This document shows positions 18,265 to 27,636 of a stretch of 64,000 nucleotides of DNA, one piece after another. The stretch's first letter is position 1, and the number at the start of each line of letters is the position of its first letter. Origin of the DNA: Falsochrobactrum ovis (GTDB lineage Bacteria; Pseudomonadota; Alphaproteobacteria; Rhizobiales; Rhizobiaceae); NCBI RefSeq assembly GCF_003259955.1, contig NZ_QLMK01000003.1, forward strand, positions 124,001-188,000. The letters are read 5' to 3'. The notes below the pieces were generated by a model that was given only the letters and a program-made list of their open reading frames with translations, made no database searches and was not told where the DNA came from. The translations under genes and the position numbers were made by a program.

Positions 18265-19899
18265 ATGGAATATCAACAACTCGGAACACCTCTCACCCTC
18301 TTATTGCTAACCCTTTTCTTCGGCGTAACTTTCATTATTACCGTTTCAATTGGACGAAAGAGAGAAAATGCCGACAATTACATGACTGCTGGTAATGCCG
18401 TTGGCTTTGGTATTTCGGCAGCTTCAATGACCGCCACCTGGATTTGGGCATCGTCGCTTTACGCTTCAGCCACATCCGGCTTTACCTATGGAGTTTCTGG
18501 ACCGATCCACTATGGCCTTTGGGGCGCGCTGATGATCTTATTCATCTATCCGTTCGGCAAACGGATTCGCAGCTTGGCACCCCACGCCCATACGCTGGCC
18601 GAGATTCTTCATGCTCGTCATGGTCGTTCCAGTCAGCTTATCCTTGCAGGTTCTAATGTATTGGGCAGCCTGCTCAGCCTAACTTCTAATTTCATTGCAG
18701 GCGGTGCGCTTATCGCCATGCTCTCGCCGCTCTCTTTCTCCACCGGCGTATTGATGATTGCTACTGGCGTCCTCCTCTATACAATCTGGTCGGGCTTACG
18801 TGCTTCGATTCTGACCGATTTCATACAGGTTTGTGCGATGCTTGGAGCTGTCGTCATTGTGGTTCCGGCAGTGTTTTTCTTTGCGGGCGGCCCAGAAATT
18901 TTCGTGACTGGCGCAAATAATCCGACCCCACAACAAAAGGATTTCTTCTCCTCCGACGCCTTTTTTAATCAAGGTGCGCCCTATATTGCAGCAGTTTTGG
19001 CCTATGCGATCGGTAACCAAACCATTGCACAACGATTGTTTGCGGTGCGCGAGGACAAGATCAAGGCAACCTTCATTACCGCCACTGTCGGTTATGGCGC
19101 GACTGTCATCGGCGTGGGCATGCTTGGCGTAATGGCGCTATATCTGGGCGTTGAGCCAATCGACGGCGATGTCAATAATCTCGTGCCACAACTGGCAGCA
19201 AATTATCTCGGCGTCGGTCTGCTTTGCTTGTTTTTCGTCATGATCATCGGTTCATTGGCGTCGACGGCAGATAGTGATCTTTCTGCACTCTCGTCGATCA
19301 TGATGACCGACATTTATGGTCGCAATATCGCTAAACCTGGCAAAGCCAACCCCAAAACCATGTTGCTGATCGGCCGTATCACGATGATCATTGCAACCGC
19401 AGTTGCTCTTTTCATTGCAAGTAACCGACTGAATATTCTTGAACTTTTAGTTCTTGTCGGTGCTATTTGGGGAGCTTTGGTCTTTCCGGTCATCGCAAGT
19501 TTTTACTGGAACAAGGTGTCGAACAAAGCCTTTACAATTTCAGTATTGGCGGCCCTTGCTGTGTTTTTCCCCGTGCGCTTTGGTTGGATCGAACTAACCG
19601 GCTCCCTAGCTGTGATTAGTGATTTCTTTGCGGTCATTGGCATCGGCGTGATTGCGGGTCTGATGGCGTTTGGCTTCTTTGGCCGCCGCGCGGGCACTGC
19701 CATTGGTGTAATAGCTGCTCTGATCAGCCTTCCACTGGGTATGGGCTTCCTGCATCAATATACGGTCCTTAGCGCGTCATTACTTGCTTATGCCATTAGT
19801 GCAGTACTCTGCGTGGGGATCTCTCTGGCAGGAAAAACTGATTTTGACTTTGATCAAATTGCTCAGAAAACTGGCAATTTTGATGCAACAGTCGCTTAA
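18265..19899 (+). CDS. Sodium:solute symporter (SSS family, DUR3-like branch)
   Basis: 544-residue inner-membrane cotransporter with about 13 hydrophobic segments. GAS-rich TATWIWASSLYASATSGF, YGVSGPIHYGLWGA and LRASILTDFIQ are SSS-family features, and the first two are closest to urea/polyamine DUR3-type transporters as I recall them. ATG at 18265 is chosen by N-terminus fit, with only a weak AGG upstream. The next gene, 14 bases downstream, codes for a 43-residue single-helix protein that may be its small subunit. Nearby Lrp regulator and aminotransferase fusion suggest an amino compound as substrate; this is inference. Confidence 0.87.
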   Translation: MEYQQLGTPLTLLLLTLFFGVTFIITVSIGRKRENADNYMTAGNAVGFGISAASMTATWIWASSLYASATSGFTYGVSGPIHYGLWGALMILFIYPFGKRIRSLAPHAHTLAEILHARHGRSSQLILAGSNVLGSLLSLTSNFIAGGALIAMLSPLSFSTGVLMIATGVLLYTIWSGLRASILTDFIQVCAMLGAVVIVVPAVFFFAGGPEIFVTGANNPTPQQKDFFSSDAFFNQGAPYIAAVLAYAIGNQTIAQRLFAVREDKIKATFITATVGYGATVIGVGMLGVMALYLGVEPIDGDVNNLVPQLAANYLGVGLLCLFFVMIIGSLASTADSDLSALSSIMMTDIYGRNIAKPGKANPKTMLLIGRITMIIATAVALFIASNRLNILELLVLVGAIWGALVFPVIASFYWNKVSNKAFTISVLAALAVFFPVRFGWIELTGSLAVISDFFAVIGIGVIAGLMAFGFFGRRAGTAIGVIAALISLPLGMGFLHQYTVLSASLLAYAISAVLCVGISLAGKTDFDFDQIAQKTGNFDATVA

Positions 19900-19913
19900 C
19901 CAAGGAGTATATT

Positions 19914-20045
19914 GTGGATAGTCTTATGTTGACACTTTATGTGTTGATCTGGCCAGTTGTCGTGGGCGGTGTGCTTTACACGCTTGTTCACGCTTTCATG
20001 CGCGAAGTTCATCAAGCGCGCAGCGAAGGCCGGCCCCTTATTTAA
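19914..20045 (+). CDS. 43-residue single-helix membrane protein, candidate symporter small subunit
   Basis: Short gene with a GTG start at 19914 and AAGGAG seven bases upstream. It encodes one hydrophobic helix (LTLYVLIWPVVVGGVLYTLV) followed by a charged cytoplasmic tail HAFMREVHQARSEGRPLI. It begins 14 bases after the symporter stop and is almost certainly cotranscribed. From memory it resembles the very short 'putative transporter small subunit' proteins encoded beside SSS symporters in proteobacteria. Role is probably stabilising or modulating the symporter. No other reading frame competes here. Confidence 0.75.
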   Translation: MDSLMLTLYVLIWPVVVGGVLYTLVHAFMREVHQARSEGRPLI

Positions 20046-20134
20046 TTGATAATCGCTTATTGATTTATAATATTGAGCGCGGTCGGCGGTTCAAATGAGC
20101 TTCCGATCGTTGCTCGCATAATGGTTTTAAACGC

Positions 20135-20581
20135 TCATTCGCGATCAATATCTCGACGAAGCACGACCGTTGTGGTCAGATCTTTCACCGCTTGGTTCGC
20201 AGCTATCCGATCACGTATGTGATTGAGATTATCGATGGAAGAGCATTCAAGCTCGACGAGCATGTCTAACTCACCGCTAAGAGAAGATACGCGACGCACA
20301 TTTGCTTCTTGCGCCAAAACGTCCAGCAACTCCAGTGCGGGCGTCTTTTTCAATGTGATCAACAGGATCGCTCGGACAATATTGGCATCAATTTCGCCAA
20401 TATCGGCCCGATAACCGCGAATGGTTCCGCTTTTCTCAAGATTGGCCACACGTTGACTGGTCGCGCTGCGCGACAGTCCAATATGAGCCGCCAGCGCTTT
20501 CATTGCTATGCGTCCATCGCGAGAAAGTATCGAAAGAATTTCTCGGTCTTTTGCGTCAAGCTTTTGCATTTCAATTCTCAT
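20135..20581 (-). CDS. Lrp/AsnC-family transcriptional regulator
   Basis: 148 residues from ATG 20581 (ATG 20569, giving 144, is also possible; neither has a strong ribosome site). N-terminal AsnC helix-turn-helix: LDAKDREILSILSRDGRIAM, then LAAHIGLSRSATSQRVANLE. The C-terminal RAM domain runs from about residue 70 with VRRVSSLSGELDMLVELEC as the ligand-binding turn. Divergently transcribed from the kinase-peptidase-aminotransferase gene, so it probably senses an amino acid and controls that gene and perhaps the symporter. Three TGCCGGT repeats lie at the shared control region. Confidence 0.88.
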   Translation of the reverse strand: MRIEMQKLDAKDREILSILSRDGRIAMKALAAHIGLSRSATSQRVANLEKSGTIRGYRADIGEIDANIVRAILLITLKKTPALELLDVLAQEANVRRVSSLSGELDMLVELECSSIDNLNHIRDRIAANQAVKDLTTTVVLRRDIDRE

Positions 20582-20598
20582 AGATTTTGAAGGCAAAA

Positions 20599-20635
20599 TG
20601 CCGGTTTATTCCGACACTTTGCCGGTCATGCCGGT
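20599..20635. promoter_or_regulatory. Candidate Lrp operator: three direct TGCCGGT repeats
   Basis: TGCCGGT occurs at 20599-20605, 20620-20626 and 20629-20635, spaced 21 and 9 bases apart, 18 bases beyond the regulator start and about 70-100 bases before the aminotransferase-fusion start. Spacing of about two helix turns between the first two copies suits a multimeric AsnC-type protein. No binding evidence. Confidence 0.5.
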
Positions 20636-20702
20636 ATTATGCTTAGTGCCTCAAAATGCAAACCGTGCCAAGTTATTGAAATCAATCACACGGATTTCTG
20701 AC

Positions 20703-23700
20703 ATGAATGATCTCTCCCAACATACGCCCGATGTTTCTGTAACCGAGGCGGAAAAACTTGCGCATGATCATTTTGGTATTGCCGCGCAGGCAACGACGCT
20801 TGAAAGCGAGCGGGATCGCAATTTCCGCTTGGATATTGAAGGCGAGCCCAAATGGGTTTTAAAGATCATCAATGCTAGTGAGCCAGAGATTGATAGCGCT
20901 TTTCAAACGGCACTTTTGCAACATCTTGCCAATGCTCAGTTAGACATTGCTGTACCACGTTTAAAAACCAGCAAATCCGGCGATTTGCTTGTTAGCGCTC
21001 TTACGGCGGACCAACAAACACATTCCGTCCGCTTGGTGGAATGGCTGCCAGGAACACCACTGGCGAAAGCCGAGCGCAACTTTGCGTTAATGCACGCACT
21101 TGGCAGCGCCCTTGGCAAACTCGACCAAGCGCTTAAAGGCTTTATCCATCCCGGTGCATTGCGCGATATTGATTGGGATCTTCGTCACGCTGGCCGGGCT
21201 CGCTCGCGACTTCATTTCGTTAAAGATCCGGCAAAACGTGCAATTTTAGAGCGGTTCCTCAACCGTTTTGAGCAAAACATTGTGCCCGAACTTCCGTTCC
21301 TGCGCGCACAGGTCATTCATAATGACGCCAATGACTGGAATGTTCTCGTTAATGAACAAGATCACTCGGAAATTGCCGGAGTAATCGATTTCGGCGATTC
21401 CGTTCACACGATCTTAATTGCAGAAGTTGCTATCGCTTGTGCCTATTCTATTCTCGGCACGGAAGACCCGATTGGCGCGGCAGCTGCTTTAACTGCCGGT
21501 TTTCATAAAAACTATCCGCTGCTTGCAGAAGAATTGGAAATTTTGTTTGACCTTATCGCCATGCGATTGGTTACGAGTGTCACCATCTCCGCATCTCGAC
21601 GTGATTGGACTGATGACAATCCTTATCTTGCAATTAGCGAAGCGCCCGCATGGGAATTGCTTGAAAAACTTGATGCGATGAATCCTCGCTTTGCGACAGC
21701 AATCCTTCGCAAGGCATGTGGATTTGATGCCGTTTCAGGCGCCAGCACGGTCTGTAGCTGGCTGCAAGCGAATAAAAAAACATTCAAACCGGTAGTAAAT
21801 CCAGACGCTTCGACATTGACGAAATCAATTGTCCCATATGGTGATCCCGATCATGAGATGACCATTGCATCCGCTCAAGAACGTGCGCATGATGCAACCA
21901 AATGGTGGAACGATTTCTGCAACACCCATGGAATAGAGCTTGGCGTCGGCCCCTGGGGCGAGGAACGCAGTGTCTACACGGATGTCGCCTTTCAATCACG
22001 GTTCATTGAAGGCAAACGACGCACCCATCATCTGGGTTTGGATCTGTTTATGCCCGCGGGGACGCCAGTTTATACGCCCCTTGCGGCCACAGTAAAAAGC
22101 GTCGGAATAGAAAAATCACCGCTCGGTTACGGCGGATTGATAGCGCTGGAACATGCGCCCGACGGCTGTCCGCCTTTCATCACTTTGTGGGGGCATATGG
22201 CCCACGAAGCGCTAGAGCGAGTTATGCCGGGGCAAAAATTAGCGGCTGGCGATCTGGTTGGTTTTATCGGTCCGATCAGTGAAAATGGTGGGTGGACGCC
22301 ACATCTTCATTTGCAAATTTCTACCGACACATCATTGTCAGCAGAAGAAATTCTGGGCGTTGGGGAAAGTGAATATCTGGATGTTTGGGCAGATATGTTT
22401 CCCGATGCATCAATTCTTGCGGGCATTCCGCCCGAAACCTATTTTCAAACAGGGCGAGATCGAGCTGATATTGTAGCTAAGCGGCGCGAAATTCTGCTTC
22501 CTAATTTATCCATATCCTATACGGACCCGATCAAATTCGTACGTGGCGATGGCGTTTGGTTGATTGACAATTATGGCAGAGCCTATCTCGATTGCTTCAA
22601 CAATGTCTGCCATCTAGGCCATGCGCATCCCGAAGTGGTCGAAGCTATCACGCGTCAATCGGCGCTGCTCAATACTAACACGCGCTATCTGCACGATAAT
22701 ATCGTCGACTATGCCGAGCGCTTGACCGCAACTTTGCCAGATGAACTTTGCGTCGCAGCCTTTGCCTGCTCGGGTAGCGAGGCGAACAGCTTGATGCTGC
22801 GTATGGCCCGTAATCATACCGGCCGCAATGACGCAATTGTTCTCGACTGGGCCTATCATGGCACGACGCAAGAACTAATAGATTTAAGCCCTTACAAATA
22901 TAAGCGTCGTGGAGGCAAAGGCCGTCCGGAACATGTTTTCGAGGCAAGCATTCCCGACAGCTACCGCGCCCCGGAAGATTGGCCATTGCAAGAACATGGC
23001 AAGCGCTTTGCCCAAAGTGTCGCCGAACAAATTGACCTCATGCGAAAAAGCGGTCGTTCGCCTGCGCTATTTCTTGCTGAATCCATTCCAAGCGTCGCAG
23101 GCCAAGTATTTTTGCCAGAAAACTACCTCAAAGAAGTCTATGCTATGGTTCGTGCGGAAGGCGGACTTTGCGTAGCCGATGAGGTGCAGGTGGGTTTCGG
23201 TCGCATCGGCACCCATTGGTGGGCGTTTGAAATGCAAGATGTCGTTCCAGATATAGTAACTATGGGTAAGCCAATTGGAAATGGACACCCCATGTCTGCG
23301 CTCGTCACCACCAAGGAAGTGGCCGAAAGCTTCAATAATGGCATGGAATATTTCAATACTTTTGGCGGAAACCCGGTTTCTTGCGCCGCTGGCCTCGCAG
23401 TTCTAAACATTATTGAGCGCGATCAGCTCCGCGAAAATGCTCTCTCCGTCGGGAATTATTTAATCGCTGGTTTCAAGGAAATGCAAAAGCGCTTCGATAT
23501 TATTGGCGATGTGCGCGGTCAGGGCTTGTTTCTGGGAATTGAGCTTGTGACCGATCGCAAAGCCAAGACGCCAGCCTCGGCATTGGCAAAAGCAATCAAT
23601 GATGGCGCTCGGGAGCGGGGCATATTGATCGGAACTGAGGGACCGTTTGATAATGTATTGAAATTAAGGCCACCAATGATTTTTAGCAAAGCCAATGCTG

Positions 23701-23750
23701 ATCATTTGCTCGATGTCCTTAACGATAGTTTCATCGCCGCATTAAGTTAA
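20703..23750 (+). CDS. Three-domain protein: APH-type kinase, M23 peptidase-like domain, class III aminotransferase
   Basis: 1015 residues, no membrane segment. Domain 1 (~residues 20-350) is an aminoglycoside/hydroxylysine-kinase-like phosphotransferase with the catalytic [13 protein letters not shown] near 203 and VIDFGD near 229. Domain 2 (~410-570) is an M23/LytM-like fold with HHLGLD at ~441 and PHLHLQI at ~533, so the zinc ligands appear present. Domain 3 (~600-1010) is a class III PLP enzyme; the Schiff-base lysine is in MGKPIGNG near 855. Kinase plus this transaminase-fold type matches the hydroxylysine kinase / phospho-lyase (AGXT2L) pair, so a phosphorylate-then-eliminate route for an amino alcohol or hydroxylated amino acid is plausible. 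ATG 20703 was chosen over the open extension to 20508, which overlaps the regulator. Confidence 0.87.
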   Translation: MNDLSQHTPDVSVTEAEKLAHDHFGIAAQATTLESERDRNFRLDIEGEPKWVLKIINASEPEIDSAFQTALLQHLANAQLDIAVPRLKTSKSGDLLVSALTADQQTHSVRLVEWLPGTPLAKAERNFALMHALGSALGKLDQALKGFIHPGALRDIDWDLRHAGRARSRLHFVKDPAKRAILERFLNRFEQNIVPELPFLRAQVIHNDANDWNVLVNEQDHSEIAGVIDFGDSVHTILIAEVAIACAYSILGTEDPIGAAAALTAGFHKNYPLLAEELEILFDLIAMRLVTSVTISASRRDWTDDNPYLAISEAPAWELLEKLDAMNPRFATAILRKACGFDAVSGASTVCSWLQANKKTFKPVVNPDASTLTKSIVPYGDPDHEMTIASAQERAHDATKWWNDFCNTHGIELGVGPWGEERSVYTDVAFQSRFIEGKRRTHHLGLDLFMPAGTPVYTPLAATVKSVGIEKSPLGYGGLIALEHAPDGCPPFITLWGHMAHEALERVMPGQKLAAGDLVGFIGPISENGGWTPHLHLQISTDTSLSAEEILGVGESEYLDVWADMFPDASILAGIPPETYFQTGRDRADIVAKRREILLPNLSISYTDPIKFVRGDGVWLIDNYGRAYLDCFNNVCHLGHAHPEVVEAITRQSALLNTNTRYLHDNIVDYAERLTATLPDELCVAAFACSGSEANSLMLRMARNHTGRNDAIVLDWAYHGTTQELIDLSPYKYKRRGGKGRPEHVFEASIPDSYRAPEDWPLQEHGKRFAQSVAEQIDLMRKSGRSPALFLAESIPSVAGQVFLPENYLKEVYAMVRAEGGLCVADEVQVGFGRIGTHWWAFEMQDVVPDIVTMGKPIGNGHPMSALVTTKEVAESFNNGMEYFNTFGGNPVSCAAGLAVLNIIERDQLRENALSVGNYLIAGFKEMQKRFDIIGDVRGQGLFLGIELVTDRKAKTPASALAKAINDGARERGILIGTEGPFDNVLKLRPPMIFSKANADHLLDVLNDSFIAALS

Positions 23751-23762
23751 TCTGGCTTTATC

Positions 23763-23788
23763 AGCTGAGTCTTCCGCAAGACTCAGCT
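23763..23788. terminator. Shared hairpin between convergent aminotransferase-fusion and NADH dehydrogenase genes
   Basis: Perfect 11-base inverted repeat AGCTGAGTCTT / AAGACTCAGCT with a CCGC loop. It overlaps the stop codon of the minus-strand gene and sits 13 bases past the plus-strand stop. No strong T-run on either side, so strength is uncertain. Confidence 0.6.
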
Positions 23789-25067
23789 AATCATCTTCTG
23801 GGGCTCCTTCGGGGTAACGTGTTTCCTTTTGGGTAATAAGACGCGACGAACGATGCCCGCTCAGGAAAGTCCACAACCAACTGGATGCGACCGCCAATCG
23901 GCTTCGGGTTCCGATTAAAAAATAGACATGGGCCAGTCCCCATATCCACCATGCAAGCCAGCCTTTGAGCTGCAATCTTCCAAAATCAATCACTGCGACG
24001 CTTGGGCCAATAGTCGCGAGATTGCCTTGATGTTTGTAGCGAAATGGCCGCGGTGGTTTTTGATTGGCTAGCCTGCATCGAATGAGCTGAGCCACATAGT
24101 GACCCTGCTGTTTCGCGGCAGGAGCAATACCGGGCACCGGCTTACCCTCTTCTGTTAAGACCGCAGCCGTATCGCCAATAATGAAAATCTCTGGATGGTT
24201 TTCAATCGTAAGATCGCCCTTCACCTCCGCCCTGCCCGCTGGACCTTGCGCGGCCCCAGTCCATTCTGCTGCGCTTGAAGCTGCAACCCCCGCAGCCCAG
24301 ATTACGGTTCGGCAAGCGATAAATTCATCCCCGATTACAATACCGTTTGCATCACACGCCGTCACCGGTGCGCCCAGTCTTACATCGACCTTCATTTTTC
24401 TGAGTTCATTGGCTGCATAAATTGATAAATTTTCTGGGAAAACAGGAAGCAGTCGAGATCCTGCCTCAACCAGAATAACACGGCTCTCACGCGTATCGAT
24501 TGCGCGAAATTCCTTTACCAACGTGCGTTGTGCGAGCTCTGCAATGATACCAGCCAGTTCGACCCCAGTCGGACCTCCGCCCACGATACCGAAAGTCATC
24601 AAGGCACGGCGCTCATGTTCGTCGGTGGTAAGTTCGGCTCGTTCAAAAGCCAAAAGCAGGCGTCGCCTTATGGTCGTGGCATCTTCCAATGTTTTGAGAC
24701 CGGGCGCAAAAGGCTCCCATTCATCGTGCCCGAAATAGGCATGTCGGGCACCAGTGGCGAGAATGAGTGTATCATATTCAATTCTGCCCCCATCTTTGAG
24801 CTTAACTTGCTTAGTATCGACATCGACCCCAACCACCTCGGCCAGCAATGTGCGTATGTCCGGCCTGTCACGAAACAAGGTCCGGATCGGCCAAGCAATC
24901 TCGGAAGTCGCCAAGACGGTTGTGGCAACCTGATAAAGAAGTGGTTGAAAAAGATGATGATTGCGCTTGTCGATGATCGTTATATCAACCGGGGCGCCTG
25001 CTAGATCCCTCGCGACTTGAAGGCCAGCGAACCCGGCCCCTACAATAACAATTTTATGCAATGCCAT
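23787..25067 (-). CDS. ndh: Type II NADH:quinone oxidoreductase
   Basis: 426-residue membrane-associated FAD enzyme that passes electrons from NADH to quinone without pumping protons. FAD-binding IVIVGAGFAGLQVA at the N-terminus, NADH-binding FGIVGGGPTGVELAG near residue 160, the second FAD motif IFIIGDTAAV, and the quinone-site-like AAKQQGHYVA. The C-terminal hydrophobic stretch (LAWWIWGLAHVYFLIG) anchors it to the membrane. Length is normal. ATG at 25067 follows AAGGAGAGGT. Single gene, not obviously linked to its neighbours. Confidence 0.92.
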   Translation of the reverse strand: MALHKIVIVGAGFAGLQVARDLAGAPVDITIIDKRNHHLFQPLLYQVATTVLATSEIAWPIRTLFRDRPDIRTLLAEVVGVDVDTKQVKLKDGGRIEYDTLILATGARHAYFGHDEWEPFAPGLKTLEDATTIRRRLLLAFERAELTTDEHERRALMTFGIVGGGPTGVELAGIIAELAQRTLVKEFRAIDTRESRVILVEAGSRLLPVFPENLSIYAANELRKMKVDVRLGAPVTACDANGIVIGDEFIACRTVIWAAGVAASSAAEWTGAAQGPAGRAEVKGDLTIENHPEIFIIGDTAAVLTEEGKPVPGIAPAAKQQGHYVAQLIRCRLANQKPPRPFRYKHQGNLATIGPSVAVIDFGRLQLKGWLAWWIWGLAHVYFLIGTRSRLAVASSWLWTFLSGHRSSRLITQKETRYPEGAPEDD

Positions 25068-25358
25068 CTATACCTCTCCTTCGGCACTTGCCGACACACT
25101 CATAACCGCAATAACTCCTCCTCTTCTTGATAAGTTGCTTCTATAATTTGGTCCGGCGATCAGGCCAGCTAGATGGAAACCTATTGAAGACTGTCAATCG
25201 GACAAGCGTGACCAGTCATGAGATAAATGATCGCGACACCGATGCGTCAACTTTTCTGCAACCACTGGGCGCAAAATCTCTTTAAGATCAGAGCAACGGC
25301 CTATAAGATAAATGCCTATGCGAGCGATATTCGCATAGGCACTTATTTTCGGGAGTAA

Positions 25359-25808
25359 TCAACTATGTTTGGCGCTCCAGCCCGGCGATGGACTTGTGTT
25401 GACCATCCATGGAATACCAAAACGGTCGACTAATGAACCAAAGCCCGGCGACCAAAACGTTTCTTCAAAAGGCATGTTTATTTTTCCATTTTGAGAAAGC
25501 TCACCAAACCATCGCCGTGCCTCCGACACGTCATCGGTATGAATTGTTACGTCAAAACCGTTCTTTGGCTTATCAATATTTGGCGCCCATTGAATGTCCA
25601 TGTCGGCTCCCATTAAGGCTTGGTCGCCTATTTCAAGCCAACAATGCATCAGCCAATCCTTATATTGGGCATCGTCAACCGCCATGGTCGGAGGCATTTC
25701 GCTATAGGGTAAAGCGGCAGTAATAGTTCCGCCAAAAACTTTGGCATAAAATTCAAATGCTTCGCGGCATTGCCCCTGAAAGCTGAGGCTCGTTACTATT
25801 TTCATCAT
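25359..25808 (-). CDS. VOC-superfamily protein, PhnB-like
   Basis: 149-residue glyoxalase/VOC-fold protein of the PhnB/3-demethylubiquinone methyltransferase-like type: LSFQGQCREAFEFYAKVFGG at the start, and GFGSLVDRFGIPWMVN at the end, which is the characteristic closing motif. Two adjacent ATGs (25808, 25805) follow AGGAGGAG; the second has better spacing. No catalytic function can be assigned. Divergently transcribed from a MarR-type gene 80 bases away that may control it. Confidence 0.85.
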   Translation of the reverse strand: MMKIVTSLSFQGQCREAFEFYAKVFGGTITAALPYSEMPPTMAVDDAQYKDWLMHCWLEIGDQALMGADMDIQWAPNIDKPKNGFDVTIHTDDVSEARRWFGELSQNGKINMPFEETFWSPGFGSLVDRFGIPWMVNTSPSPGWSAKHS

Positions 25809-25888
25809 CTCCTCCTATGATCAAACCGCTGACATCGTGCAACTTGACGATAGCAGCTTAGCTTGATATCAACGTATAGACTTGGGAG

Positions 25889-26353
25889 ATGTCAACTAAC
25901 GAAATGCAACAAAGAGACGAGCTGAGTTTTCAAACAACCCTTTATGTACGGGACAATTGCCTTTGTCTGCATGTGCAACGGGGAGCGCGAGCACTTGCGC
26001 GATTATTTGATGTCGGGATGAAGCCATTCGGCATCACAAGCGGTCAATTTTCGCTTCTGATGTCGCTAAACCGTCCTGAACCTCCTACTCTTGGTAGCGT
26101 CGCCAGTCTTTTGGCTTTAGATCGCACAACTTTGACGGCCAATCTCAAGCCTTTAGCACGCGCAGGCCTCATTGAAATCAGCACCGATCTCCATGATAGG
26201 CGGGCGCGTCGCCTTCGGCTTACGCCCGACGGCCTAAATGTGCTCAAAGAAGCTACGCCGGTCTGGAAACAGATTCATACCGATATTGAAAAGAACCTAG
26301 CCAACCCCGAGTATTTACGCTCGGAGTTGAATCTTCTTTCCCAGCTTGCTTGA
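25889..26353 (+). CDS. MarR-family transcriptional regulator
   Basis: 154 residues with a winged helix: ITSGQFSLLMSLNR, LGSVASLLALDRTTLTANLK as helix-turn-helix, and the wing DLHDRRARRLRLTPDG. ATG at 25889 directly abuts GGGAG (poor spacing); ATG 25904 is the alternative start. It lies between the VOC gene (divergent) and an Fsr-type exporter (convergent, 4 bases apart), so either may be its target. Effector unknown. Confidence 0.87.
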   Translation: MSTNEMQQRDELSFQTTLYVRDNCLCLHVQRGARALARLFDVGMKPFGITSGQFSLLMSLNRPEPPTLGSVASLLALDRTTLTANLKPLARAGLIEISTDLHDRRARRLRLTPDGLNVLKEATPVWKQIHTDIEKNLANPEYLRSELNLLSQLA

Positions 26354-26357
26354 AGAG

Positions 26358-27578
26358 CTAAGCTTTTCGCAATGGCCGGTCGTCGATGCGCGGCAAGAAC
26401 CAAGTAAGAACTCCCGCTAGGGGCAAAAGAGCACAGAGTTGAAAGACGCGTTCGATCCCTAACCCATCGGCAAGGCTGCCTAAAAGTGCCGCTGCAATTC
26501 CGGCCAGACCAAAGTTCAGCCCATAGAACAATCCACCAATCAGGCCAATTCTATTGGGCACCAATTCCATCGCATAGATAAGAATTGACGCAAACGCGCT
26601 GGCCATGATGAGATTGATGACCACCGTTAGAACACCCGTCCAGAAGAAATCGGCATAGGGAAGCATGAGCGTAAATGGCAGCGGCCCCAGCACTGAAATC
26701 CATATGATGCGATATCGCCCGATCCTGTCGCCAAGTATCCCACCCAGAAGGACGCCGACAGCAGCCGAAACCAGCAACACGAACAACATCAGTTGCGACG
26801 TGGAAATCGAGACGTCAAACCGGTCAATCAGATAAAACGTATAAAACGACCGGAAGCTTTCCACATAGGTATTCTTTGAGAACATCAACAATCCAAGCAC
26901 GATTAGGCCAAAAGTGATTGTTTTTGTTGAGTGCTGACGATGGCTAGACGCGCCACCCGCAAGCGCCGCTTTGGCTGCCGCGAACTGATCACGAATTTCG
27001 GCATGTTTGCCGCCCGTCCACACCATCAATGCCATTGCAATAAACGCAAAAGCAGAAAACCATGCTAGGCTGACTTGTCCGCGCGGAACAATTATAAGTG
27101 CCGCCAGCAGCGGCCCAAGCGCTCCGCCGGCTTGACCTCCGACCTGAAACAATCCTTGAGCAAGCCCCTGTTTGCCGCCAGACGCATAACGCGCCATCCG
27201 CGTCGCCTCCGGATGGAATATGGATGATCCGATACCGATACAGGCAACTGAGATCAGAATAAATTCATAGCTTGAAGCGAAAGCCAGGCCCAAGAGTCCG
27301 GCGAGCGAAAACGTCATCCCAATAACCGTTGAATAGGGCATCGGATGCTTGTCGGTGTAAAACCCGACTACCGGCTGCAACAGCGATCCAGCAATCTGGA
27401 ATGTGAGTGTAATCATCCCGATTTGCATGAAATCGAGCGAAAAACTGTCCTTGATGATCGGATAAATGGCCGGGATTAGCGACTGTATGAGATCATTGAG
27501 AAGATGGGTGAGACTGAGAACCAGCAGGACAGCCATATGAGTGGTGGGCCGGGCAAGAACCGATGTTTGCTTGTTCAT
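26358..27578 (-). CDS. MFS exporter, fosmidomycin-resistance (Fsr) type
   Basis: 406 residues, about 12 membrane helices. LSLTHLLNDLIQSLIPAIYP at the start and GSSIFHPEATRMARYASGG in the first half are specific signatures of Fsr-like transporters, which export drugs such as fosmidomycin. The 3' end nearly touches the MarR gene (four bases). Start ATG at 27578 has only a weak AAGTAAG upstream. Real substrate unknown. Confidence 0.87.
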   Translation of the reverse strand: MNKQTSVLARPTTHMAVLLVLSLTHLLNDLIQSLIPAIYPIIKDSFSLDFMQIGMITLTFQIAGSLLQPVVGFYTDKHPMPYSTVIGMTFSLAGLLGLAFASSYEFILISVACIGIGSSIFHPEATRMARYASGGKQGLAQGLFQVGGQAGGALGPLLAALIIVPRGQVSLAWFSAFAFIAMALMVWTGGKHAEIRDQFAAAKAALAGGASSHRQHSTKTITFGLIVLGLLMFSKNTYVESFRSFYTFYLIDRFDVSISTSQLMLFVLLVSAAVGVLLGGILGDRIGRYRIIWISVLGPLPFTLMLPYADFFWTGVLTVVINLIMASAFASILIYAMELVPNRIGLIGGLFYGLNFGLAGIAAALLGSLADGLGIERVFQLCALLPLAGVLTWFLPRIDDRPLRKA

Positions 27579-27636
27579 TTTCGCTTACTTTGCTCTGGTC
27601 AATCCCGAACCCCGTTCGGTCTTAATGTTGTAATTT

